Shown one piece after another: positions 39,071-46,136 of a DNA stretch of 59,065 bases. The position numbers and the translations under genes were made by a program. Each line of letters starts with the position of its first letter. Positions within the stretch are counted from its first letter, which is position 1. The stretch comes from an uncultured Acetatifactor sp. (lineage in GTDB: Bacteria > Bacillota > Clostridia > Lachnospirales > Lachnospiraceae): positions 1 to 59,065 of the forward strand of contig NZ_CAJUCP010000013.1 of NCBI RefSeq assembly GCF_910585425.1, given 5' to 3'. The notes beneath the pieces were generated by a model that was not told the origin of the DNA, made no database searches, and worked only from the letters and a program-made list of their open reading frames with translations.

Positions 39071-39224
39071 AAGCATGGAAAACTCTGCAAACCCAGGCAT
39101 CACCCAAAATACAGCCGGACAGCTAAGGCCTTTCCTGTATTCGCAAAATAGCCGCAAAAAGTTTCACAAAAAATTTAGCAAAAAAATGCATTCGTTCTTT
39201 GCGAGTTGCATTTTTTATGTTATA
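39071..39224 (+). repeat. 154-bp direct repeat, copy A
   Basis: Matches 41891-42045 at all but a few positions. It ends in a hairpin (AAAAAATGCA and TGCATTTTTT) that can act as a terminator, followed by a -10-like TATAGT. The two short reading frames that run into copies A and B share the same last 26 codons only because of this repeat. Bases 39225-39338 show nothing further. Confidence 0.85.
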
Positions 39225-39338
39225 GTAAAACTGCAAAAACAGGATGAAAAGCGGAGAGGGCTGGCACCAGCAGTTTTTGTTACCATTCACAGCTGATCAA
39301 TATCGATATCAGTTTTTCCCGTTTTTTATTTTCCATCC

Positions 39339-39553
39339 TTGACAAATCCTCATTTCTATACTATTCTAAACCCATGGATAGCGCAAAGAAGCAATCCAGA
39401 GTCTTGATTTCAATTATTTCTAAGGGTTAATGGCGTTTCTGCTGTTTTTCACTGGAAAGGGAAGAATAAACAAAAACGAAAAAGGGCGGGCGAGTGCCTG
39501 TAGCAGTAAAGGCGAAAAGCATGATAAATGGACTATAACCATGGAAGGAGACG
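39339..39553 (+). promoter_or_regulatory. Repeated promoter/leader module, copy 2
   Basis: TTGACA (39339-39344), 17 bases, TATTCT (39362-39367), then a leader nearly identical to copy 1, ending in CCATGGAAGGAGACG immediately before the ATG at 39554. This is the copy that still has its gene in place. Confidence 0.8.
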
Positions 39554-39757
39554 ATGAGCATGGCAACTTCAAGTATTACAAAGAATTTTATTATTTCAGA
39601 TGAAAAGCAGATAGAACTATTTGCTAATGCTATTGAGGAATCATATGAGGAGTCTTTGAGGACATCACAGAGTGCTGCTTCGATTAAGTTCAGGGAACTG
39701 CAGAATGCGGATGAAGTAAAAGAAATTATGGAGAAGTGGAGGAAATCTCATGAATGA
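39554..39757 (+). CDS. Small antitoxin-like protein
   Basis: A 67-residue protein overlapping the following GNAT gene by 8 bases. The order small-protein then acetyltransferase, with overlap, is that of GNAT toxin-antitoxin pairs (TacAT/AtaRT type), in which the small protein binds DNA and the toxin. Its sequence begins MATSSITKNFIISDEKQIEL and continues as an acidic helix, compatible with a ribbon-strand plus helix antitoxin, but I do not recognise a specific family. A second start at 39560 is possible. Confidence 0.6.
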   Translation: MSMATSSITKNFIISDEKQIELFANAIEESYEESLRTSQSAASIKFRELQNADEVKEIMEKWRKSHE

Positions 39758-40352
39758 TGAATTTTTAATACTCAATATTAGAGAATATTTGAAACAGGGA
39801 CAAGACGGAGAGGATTTGCTTAGACAGAGCTTTTCTGCATTTTCCTGTAGAAAAAACATTGATGTGGAGAAATTTCTGCAGGAGCAGTCGGTTGATTTTA
39901 CTAAGAAAAACCAGTCTGTTACATATATCGTTCTTAACCCGGAGGAAGGCCGCATCGTAGGATATTTCACATTAACAATAAAACCAATTTCTGTTAACGG
40001 AGAGAAATTCAGCAATACAGTGAAACGAAAATTATCAAGAGTGAGCGAACAGGATATGGATAATGGAAATTATCAATTATCGGCATATCTAATTGCCCAA
40101 CTGGGTAAAAATTTCCATAATGGATTAAACGAAAAGATTACAGGGCAGCAGCTCCTCGGTCTTGCAGTTGAAAAGATTAAGGAGCTGCAATATATGGCAG
40201 GTGGCATGGTAGTATTTCTTGAAACCCAAAACGAAGAAAAATTGTTACATTTTTATGAAAGACAAAACGGGTTTAAGCGTTTTGACACAAGAGAAGTAAA
40301 GCACAGCGCAGAAGAGCCGCGCTGCCTAATCCAGCTATTGAAGGTACTGTAA
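39750..40352 (+). CDS. GNAT acetyltransferase, possible toxin
   Basis: A 200-residue GNAT-fold protein: TYIVLNPEEGRIVGYFTLTI (core strands, near 56-75), QLSAYLIAQLGKNF (near 107-120), GGMVVFLETQNEEKLLHFYE (near 149-168) and NGFKRF, the acceptor-side end typical of toxin-type GNATs, which acetylate aminoacyl-tRNA. The pairing with a small upstream protein supports a toxin role but does not prove it. The normal acetyl-CoA loop (Q/R-x-x-G-x-G/A) is hard to see, here probably around GQQLLGLAVEKIKEL. Confidence 0.65.
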   Translation: MNDEFLILNIREYLKQGQDGEDLLRQSFSAFSCRKNIDVEKFLQEQSVDFTKKNQSVTYIVLNPEEGRIVGYFTLTIKPISVNGEKFSNTVKRKLSRVSEQDMDNGNYQLSAYLIAQLGKNFHNGLNEKITGQQLLGLAVEKIKELQYMAGGMVVFLETQNEEKLLHFYERQNGFKRFDTREVKHSAEEPRCLIQLLKVL

Positions 40353-40397
40353 ATCGCTTTTCATCTTGATCATCATGGATGGTTCTGACCGGTAAGC

Positions 40398-40470
40398 TCA
40401 GAGTGTTGATTTCAACTGTTTTCCAGAGTCGGAAAGTGTTTCTGCTGTTTTCATTGAAGAATCACACATT
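40398..40470 (+). repeat. Degenerate leader remnant
   Basis: GAGTGTTGATTTCAACTG and GTGTTTCTGCTGTTTTCATTG match the middle of leader copies 1-3 but the promoter boxes and binding site are gone. Bases 40471-40556 hold nothing I can name. Confidence 0.5.
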
Positions 40471-40556
40471 CAATAATCCTAAATTTCCAAAGCTACGTTA
40501 TATAAGCCACGCACTCACAAATTCAGCCTGTAAACCCAGGCATTGTTCCAGGCATA

Positions 40557-40640
40557 AGCAGGAAGAAGCGGATGACTGCGCTGCTGCTGTGCATCTTTCT
40601 GGGGGGATTTGGCATCCACAGATTTTATGTGGGTAAAATC
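40557..40640 (+). pseudogene. TM2-domain gene fragment
   Basis: The frame reads SRKKRMTALLLCIFLGGFGI then HRFYVGKI, the first half of a TM2 domain (two membrane helices joined by a short turn). After GKI the frame runs into unrelated sequence and stops at 40706. The second helix is missing. Confidence 0.75.
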
Positions 40641-40645
40641 GAAAC

Positions 40646-41093
40646 ATGGCGTCCTTCATGCTGGAGATATTTGGCACCAAGGGGATGGTCGTGGCCTATG
40701 ACATAGTTACATATCTGTCGTCAATGGTGGCCGAAGCATTTTCAGCCGTTGTGGGGGAGAGCGGAGCATCGGTCCTGGATTTGGCAGCGGAGTACAGAAA
40801 GCTTGCGGAAAAGATGCAGGAAAGGCTGAATGGACAGATGGAGGCCGTGGGCATTGAATTCAGCGATATCCTGATTGAAAACATATCGCTGCCGGATGAG
40901 GTGGAGAAGCTGATTGACGAACAGTCCGGAATCAGTGTGGCTAATCAGGACATGGAGGCATTCTGGCAGTATCAGACAGCCAGGGCGGTGAGGGAGGCGT
41001 CCGAGAGGGCAGACGGCCTGGTGGGATTGGGCGCAAGCGTCGCAATAGGACATACAATCGCTCAGAATATCCAGGATATGACAGGACAGAAAG
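40646..41093 (+). pseudogene. SPFH/Band 7 protein fragment (C-terminal half)
   Basis: The frame reads the second half of an SPFH protein: EAVGIEFSDILIENISLPDE near 40840-40900 is the family's most conserved stretch, followed by QAMEAFWQYQ-like helices and a GLGASVAIG segment. The N-terminal half is missing, joined directly to the TM2 fragment in another frame. From about 41094 the frame runs on out of register to 41203. TM2 and SPFH genes often travel together in Firmicutes. Confidence 0.65.
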
Positions 41094-41094
41094 G

Positions 41095-41538
41095 AGAGGG
41101 TTTGAAGACTACGTTGAGGAATGTAAGGATGCCGGATTTACGGTGGACTATTCCAGACAGGACAGCTATTATCTGGCAGATGACGGAGAGGGATATTCCC
41201 TGAGCCTTATGCTTGACAAGGATGGGGAGGAACTGACGATATATTTGAGCGCACCGGAGCCCGGGGAGACAGAAGGCGGCAAGACGGAACCTGGAGAGAC
41301 AGAAAGCAGCGCGCCGGAGTCGGACGGCGAGGCGTCTGAGCCACCGGAAGAGGAAACGGGAGAATCTGGCGATGAACTGGAAAGCGCAGAGGAAGCTTTG
41401 ACCAAAGCCGGAGAGATGGAAGAAAAGTTCGAAGCCTGGGAAGGCGATATGAATGATGCCGAGCTAAAACACTATACAGAAGTCCAGCTGGGCATTTCCC
41501 AGAAGCTGCTGGAGACAAGTACAGAAATGCAAGAGTAG
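41095..41538 (+). pseudogene. DUF6591-like protein fragment with acidic repeat tail
   Basis: Frame 1 reads GFEDYVEECKDAGFTVDYS then a beta-rich part (GYSLSLMLDKDGEELTIYL), as in secreted DUF6591-like domains, and a tail of repeated acidic units (EPGETEGGKTEPGETESSAP). The signal sequence and first part are lost at the junction with the SPFH fragment. A short product from GTG 41143 (131 residues) is possible but unlikely to be made. The tail has a degenerate copy at 38878-38975. Confidence 0.55.
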
Positions 41539-41548
41539 ATTTAGGCAA

Positions 41549-41700
41549 AAATGCAGTTCGTTCTTTACTATCCTAAACCCATGGACACCACAAAGAACCA
41601 GTCCAAAGTCTCAATTTCAATCATTTCTAAGGTTTAATAGCGTTTCTGCTGTTTTTCACTGGAAAGAGTAGGTAAGCAAAAACGGAAAAGGGCAGGAGCG
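41549..41700 (+). repeat. Leader copy 3, lacking -35, fused to half of the 154-bp repeat's hairpin
   Basis: GGCAAAAATGCAGTTCGTTCTTT is the left half of the hairpin of repeats A and B; it runs directly into ACTATCCTAAACCCATGG, the -10 part of the leader. The right half of the hairpin and the -35 box are gone. Compared with 39199-39360 about 160 bases are missing, so a deletion joined the two. The leader then continues to about 41700. Confidence 0.7.
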
Positions 41701-41716
41701 GCAACATCCCAGGTAC

Positions 41717-41890
41717 CAATGAGCCTATGGACTGCTCCGGATTCCCACATCCCTTGGGGCGGTGTTTGTCCTACTGCCTCTTCGGGGCAATAAGGCAGGC
41801 CTGGAGCGAATCCTGGACGAGAACCCTACATATGAGAAGCTGGACGAGGAGACAGCGGAGACAATAAGCGCCCTGATGGGAGTGAAGGAA
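41717..41890 (+). pseudogene. Rpn nuclease gene fragment
   Basis: Closely similar in bases to 25940-26105 of the intact Rpn gene (GAGCCTATGGACTGCTCCGG; then the stretch for LDEETAETISALMG). Small deletions shift the frame. The front two thirds of the gene and its end are absent; copy B of the 154-bp repeat begins where the homology stops. Confidence 0.75.
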
Positions 41891-42045
41891 AAGCATGGAA
41901 AACTCTGCAAACCCAGGCATCACCCAAAATACAGCCGGACAGCTAAGGCCTTTCCTGTATTCGCAAAATAGCCGCAAAAATTTTCACAAAAAATTTAGCA
42001 AAAAAATGCAATTCGTCCTTTGCGAGTTGCATTTTTTATGTTATA
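41891..42045 (+). repeat. 154/155-bp direct repeat, copy B
   Basis: Second copy of the repeat at 39071-39224. Its terminal hairpin is longer here: AAAAAATGCAA with TTGCATTTTTT, a usable bidirectional terminator. It forms the border between the accessory island and the decarboxylase operon. Confidence 0.85.
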
Positions 42046-42047
42046 CT
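42020..42047 (+). promoter_or_regulatory. Candidate promoter of the decarboxylase operon
   Basis: TTGCGA (42020-42025), 16 bases, TATACT (42042-42047), lying partly within the repeat's hairpin. If real, the repeat both ends the upstream transcript and starts the operon. An untranslated leader of about 90 bases follows, with GGAGGAC before the ATG. Confidence 0.45.
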
Positions 42048-42142
42048 GTGTAGGACAATAATCATGGGGGTATTTGCGGTTTTCCGACAAGGCCCCGGCA
42101 AGTCGTTAGTATTTATCTAATTATAAATGGAGGACTGAGAGC

Positions 42143-43573
42143 ATGAGTACTACTTCAAAAGCGAGCCAAAGAATAACAGCTTTGCTCGATGACAACAGTT
42201 TCGTTGAAATCGGCGCCCTTGTGACAGCCAGAGCCACTGATTTCAATATGAAACCCAACGAGACTCCTTCTGACGGTTGCATTACCGGTTATGGAGTGAT
42301 TGGCGGGAAGCCTGTGTATGTATACAGCCAGGACGCTTCCGTGATGAACGGGACCATCGGCGAGATGCATGCCAGGAAGATTGCGGGTCTCTATGATCTG
42401 GCGATGAAGACCGGCTCCCCTGTGATCGGGCTGATCGATTCCGCGGGGCTGAGGCTGCAGGAGGCAGCGGATGCGCTGAACGCTTTCGGTGCTATCTACA
42501 TGAAGCAGACATTGGCTTCCGGCATCATCCCCCAGATTACCGCCATCCTGGGAAACTGCGGCGGCGGGCTTGCCCTGTTCCCCACTCTGACGGACTTCAC
42601 CTTCATGGAAGAGAAGGACGCCAGGCTTTTCGTCAACGCGCCCAATGCGCTGGACGGAAACGTGATCACCAAATGCGATTCCTCCTCGGCTGCGTTCCAG
42701 TCTGAGGAGAGCGGCATCGTAGACGTGGTGGCGGACGAGGCCACAGTCCTTGCCAAGATCAGGGATCTGATCGCTTTCCTGCCTTCCAACAGCAACGAGG
42801 GCAGCGACATCGTGGAGTGCACGGACGACCTGAACCGTGTGAACGAGGAGCTGGCGGGCTGCGCGGGGGACACCTCCATAGCGCTCTCCATCCTGGCGGA
42901 CAACAATGATTTCTTCGAGGTAAAGGCGGGCTACGCCAAGGATATGGTGGTAGGCTTCATGAAGCTGGACGGCGTCACCGTAGGCGCTGTGGCCAACCGC
43001 AGCGAGATATGCGACGAGGAGGGCAAGGTGGCGGAGAAGCTGGATGCCGTCCTGTCAAAGCAGGGCTGTGAGAAGGCCGCCGACTTCGTGAACTTCTGCG
43101 ATGCCTACGAGATTCCCGTGCTGACGCTGACCAATGTGAAGGGCTACAAGGCCACCATGTGCTCCGAAAAAGGAATCGCAAAGGCTGCCGCGAAGCTGAC
43201 CTACGCCTTTGCCAACGCCACGGTGCCCAAGGTGAACGTCGTCGTGGGCAAGGCTCTGGGCACGGCCGCCATCGCCATGAACTCCAAGGCCATCGGCGCG
43301 GATATGACTTTTGCGTGGCCCGATGCCCAGATCGGCACCATGGAGGGCAAGCTTGCGGCGAAGATCATGTATGACGGACAGGGCGCGGATGTCATTAATG
43401 AGAAGGCAGCGGAGTACGATGCGCTTAACTGCAGCGCCGGAAGCGCGGCCAGGAGAGGGTATGTAGACAGCATCGTAGAGCCCGCCGACACCAGGAAATA
43501 CGTTATCGGCGCTTTTGAGATGCTCTTCACCAAGAGCGAAGACCGTCCCGCCAAAAAGCACGGAACTGTATAG
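42143..43573 (+). CDS. Biotin-dependent carboxyltransferase subunit (MmdA/PccB-like)
   Basis: A 476-residue carboxyltransferase of the acyl-CoA carboxylase/decarboxylase type (crotonase superfold): N-terminal KASQRITALLDDNSFVEIGA, SDGCITGYGVIGGKPVYVYS, SVMNGTIGEMHARKIAGLYD, then the oxyanion-hole pairs NCGGGLAL (about 134-141) and in the C-terminal half VVVGKALGTAAIAMNSKAIG with AWPDAQIGTMEG. Such subunits move CO2 between an acyl-CoA (methylmalonyl-, malonyl- or glutaconyl-CoA) and biotin. First gene of the operon with OadG-, BCCP-, OadB- and OadA-type genes, so it likely feeds the same sodium pump. The acyl-CoA used cannot be told. Confidence 0.85.
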   Translation: MSTTSKASQRITALLDDNSFVEIGALVTARATDFNMKPNETPSDGCITGYGVIGGKPVYVYSQDASVMNGTIGEMHARKIAGLYDLAMKTGSPVIGLIDSAGLRLQEAADALNAFGAIYMKQTLASGIIPQITAILGNCGGGLALFPTLTDFTFMEEKDARLFVNAPNALDGNVITKCDSSSAAFQSEESGIVDVVADEATVLAKIRDLIAFLPSNSNEGSDIVECTDDLNRVNEELAGCAGDTSIALSILADNNDFFEVKAGYAKDMVVGFMKLDGVTVGAVANRSEICDEEGKVAEKLDAVLSKQGCEKAADFVNFCDAYEIPVLTLTNVKGYKATMCSEKGIAKAAAKLTYAFANATVPKVNVVVGKALGTAAIAMNSKAIGADMTFAWPDAQIGTMEGKLAAKIMYDGQGADVINEKAAEYDALNCSAGSAARRGYVDSIVEPADTRKYVIGAFEMLFTKSEDRPAKKHGTV

Positions 43574-43590
43574 AAAGGGTGATGTAAATT

Positions 43591-44379
43591 ATGAAGAAAT
43601 TGATAGCCATACTGTGTATGATTACCTGTCTTCTGGGACTGACGGCCTGCGGAAGCGAGGCGGCGCAGTCAGAGTACCAGCAGCAGAAGGTGGCCAACGC
43701 ACAGCAGCTTGCGGACGAGATGGTCCTCTATCTCTTCTCACAGTATATGGATGACGCAGCGGCAGGTTCCTTTGATGTCTATACGGCGGAAGAAGTGGAG
43801 TATATACTGAACAATCAGTACAACATCTATGTGGACGGAAATGCGTTCCTGAAAGCGATTGATTCTTTCCATTCCGCGAAGGAAGACATGGGCACGATCA
43901 CGGGGACCAACGGAAGCGAAGTGACGATTGACGGCAATCAGATTGTCGTGGAGGTAGCGGTCACCGGAGAGAAGAAGAACGCCACGGCGGAGGTCATCTT
44001 CTCCAACGACATGTTCATGGAACTGCAGTCCGCGGCGCTGAATCCCACTTCGACGGTGGGCGAGCTCATGGCCAACGCGGGCCTGAACACCCTGATCGGC
44101 ATGGGCACTGTATTCGCGGTGCTGATCCTGATCAGCCTGATCATCTCCTGCTTTAAGGTGATTCCGAAGATTCAGGAGAACGCGGCCAGGAAGAAAGCCG
44201 CTCAGAAAGAAGTCACGGGCGTGGACAATGCCGTGACGCAGATTGTGGAGCAGGAGACAGTGGAAGAAGCGGAAGAGGACGACTGTGAGCTGGTAGCCGT
44301 CATCGCGGCAGCCATCGCGGCCAGCGAGGGCGCTGTCACTACGGACGGCTTCGTGGTGCGCTCCATCAGAAGAAGATAA
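43591..44379 (+). CDS. OadG-like decarboxylase gamma subunit with exported lipoprotein-type domain
   Basis: A 262-residue protein. Near residues 165-190 it has the OadG-type helix (GMGTVFAVLILISLIISCFK followed by VIPKIQE), the anchor and assembly subunit of sodium-pump decarboxylases. Unlike the short OadG of enterobacteria it starts with a lipoprotein-type signal (LLGLTAC lipobox, Cys near residue 21) and about 140 residues that would lie outside the cell. The C-terminal tail is acidic and ends in RSIRRR. Starts 17 bases after the carboxyltransferase. Confidence 0.8.
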   Translation: MKKLIAILCMITCLLGLTACGSEAAQSEYQQQKVANAQQLADEMVLYLFSQYMDDAAAGSFDVYTAEEVEYILNNQYNIYVDGNAFLKAIDSFHSAKEDMGTITGTNGSEVTIDGNQIVVEVAVTGEKKNATAEVIFSNDMFMELQSAALNPTSTVGELMANAGLNTLIGMGTVFAVLILISLIISCFKVIPKIQENAARKKAAQKEVTGVDNAVTQIVEQETVEEAEEDDCELVAVIAAAIAASEGAVTTDGFVVRSIRRR

Positions 44380-44430
44380 GCCAGACAAAAACAAAACAAA
44401 TAAGCAATCTATTTTAGGAGGAAATAAAAA

Positions 44431-44808
44431 ATGAAGAATTATACAATTACCGTGAACGGAAATGTATATGATGTAGTGGTAGAGGAAAACACGTCCGGCG
44501 CTCCCGTAGCGGCCAAGGCCCCCGCAGCGCCCAAGGCAGCACCGAAAGCGGCTCCCGCGGCAGCGCCCAAGGCGGCTCCCGCAGGCGGCGCAGGCAGCGT
44601 CAAGATTGAGGCCGGTGCGGCAGGAAAGGTATTCAAGCTGGAGAAGAAGGTGGGCGATGCCGTCAAGAAAGGCGACGCAGTAGTCATTATCGAAGCGATG
44701 AAGATGGAAATCCCTGTTGTGGCTCCCGAAGACGGAACCGTTGCAAGCGTTGACGTGGCAGTGGGCGATGCCGTGGAGGCAGGCGCTGTACTGGCTACCC
44801 TGAACTAA
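44431..44808 (+). CDS. Biotin carboxyl carrier protein of the decarboxylase
   Basis: A 125-residue carrier. The biotinyl domain has the canonical IIEAMKMEIPV with Lys91 as the biotin site; an Ala/Pro/Lys linker (residues about 23-53, repeated AAPK units) gives it reach, and the first 18 residues (NYTITVNGNVYDVVVEE) are the usual N-terminal strand pair. It carries CO2 from the carboxyltransferase to the membrane subunit OadB. AGGAGGAAAT precedes the ATG. Confidence 0.93.
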   Translation: MKNYTITVNGNVYDVVVEENTSGAPVAAKAPAAPKAAPKAAPAAAPKAAPAGGAGSVKIEAGAAGKVFKLEKKVGDAVKKGDAVVIIEAMKMEIPVVAPEDGTVASVDVAVGDAVEAGAVLATLN

Positions 44809-44895
44809 GGCGGCAAGCGCGTTTCCGGACAGTGATATACGGTAGAAAGCGCTGCGGCGGACTTTCTATCGCCAAGAACAACAGGAGGTCAACAA

Positions 44896-46047
44896 ATGGA
44901 TTATATAGCTTCAACGCTAAACAATCTCGTTCATCAGACGGCATTCTTCAATCTGACCTGGGGAAACTATCTGATGATTGTGGTTGCATGCTTTTTCCTT
45001 TATCTGGCTATCCGGCATGAGTTCGAACCCTTGCTCCTGGTTCCGATAGCCTTCGGCATGCTGTTGGTGAATATCTATCCTGACATCATGCTTCATGCGG
45101 AGGACGCCTCCAACGGTGTGGGCGGCTTACTGTATTATTTCTACCTGCTGGACGAATGGGCCATCCTGCCCTCCCTGATCTTCATGGGTGTGGGCGCTAT
45201 GACGGACTTCGGCCCCCTGATTGCCAATCCCAGGAGCTTCCTTCTGGGCGCGGCGGCGCAGTTCGGCATTTTCGCGGCATATTTCGGGGCCATCTTCCTG
45301 GGCTTCAACGATATGGCGGCGGCAGCCATCTCCATCATCGGCGGCGCAGACGGCCCTACCTCCATCTTCCTGGCCAGCAAGCTGGGGCAGACGGCGATTT
45401 TGGGGCCTATCGCAGTGGCGGCATATTCCTACATGTCGCTGGTGCCCATCATCCAGCCGCCTATCATGAAGCTCCTGACTACAGAGGAGGAGCGGAAGAT
45501 TAAGATGGGCCAGCTCCGTCCCGTTTCCAAGCTGGAGAAGATTCTGTTCCCGATCATCGTTACCATCGTGGTATGCCTGATTCTGCCCACCACCGCTCCC
45601 CTGGTCGGTATGCTGATGCTGGGCAACCTGTTCAGGGAGTCCGGCGTGGTGCGCCAGCTCACGGAGACGGCTTCCAATGCTATGATGTATATCGTGGTCA
45701 TATTGCTCGGCACTTCCGTAGGCGCTACCACCAGCGCGGAGGCGTTCCTGAACTGGGATACGCTGAAGATCGTGGCGCTGGGCCTGATCGCCTTCATGTT
45801 CGGTACTGCGGCCGGTGTGCTGTTCGGTAAGCTGATGTGCAAGTTTACCCATGGCCAGATCAACCCGCTGATCGGTTCCGCGGGCGTGTCCGCCGTTCCC
45901 ATGGCGGCCCGCGTGTCCCAGAAGGTAGGCGCGGAGGCGGATCCCACCAACTTCCTGCTGATGCATGCCATGGGCCCCAATGTGGCAGGCGTTATCGGAA
46001 CCGCCGTTGCGGCCGGTACGTTCATGGCTATCTTCGGCGTGTTCTAA
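44896..46047 (+). CDS. Sodium ion-translocating decarboxylase subunit beta (OadB type)
   Basis: A 383-residue membrane protein of the OadB/MmdB/GcdB family, which decarboxylates carboxybiotin and exports sodium ions. Typical stretches: DEWAILPSLIFMGVGAMTDF, IIGGADGPTSIFLASKLG (the reentrant loop with the sodium-binding aspartate), and GSAGVSAVPMAARVSQKVG with MHAMGPNVAGVIG. AGGAGG before ATG. Length agrees with the family. Confidence 0.93.
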   Translation: MDYIASTLNNLVHQTAFFNLTWGNYLMIVVACFFLYLAIRHEFEPLLLVPIAFGMLLVNIYPDIMLHAEDASNGVGGLLYYFYLLDEWAILPSLIFMGVGAMTDFGPLIANPRSFLLGAAAQFGIFAAYFGAIFLGFNDMAAAAISIIGGADGPTSIFLASKLGQTAILGPIAVAAYSYMSLVPIIQPPIMKLLTTEEERKIKMGQLRPVSKLEKILFPIIVTIVVCLILPTTAPLVGMLMLGNLFRESGVVRQLTETASNAMMYIVVILLGTSVGATTSAEAFLNWDTLKIVALGLIAFMFGTAAGVLFGKLMCKFTHGQINPLIGSAGVSAVPMAARVSQKVGAEADPTNFLLMHAMGPNVAGVIGTAVAAGTFMAIFGVF

Positions 46048-46136
46048 AGAGGGATAGGGGTTTGGTTTTCGGATGATTCACGGCGGCCGGGCGGCTTTAC
46101 GGCTGCCGCAACTAAAAATATGGAGGAAATTCGTAA

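Noticed and set aside
38942..39151. Small protein ending in the same 26 residues as the frame at 41762-41971
   Set aside because: The shared end comes from the 154-bp DNA repeat; the parts before it are pieces of other genes in the wrong frame.
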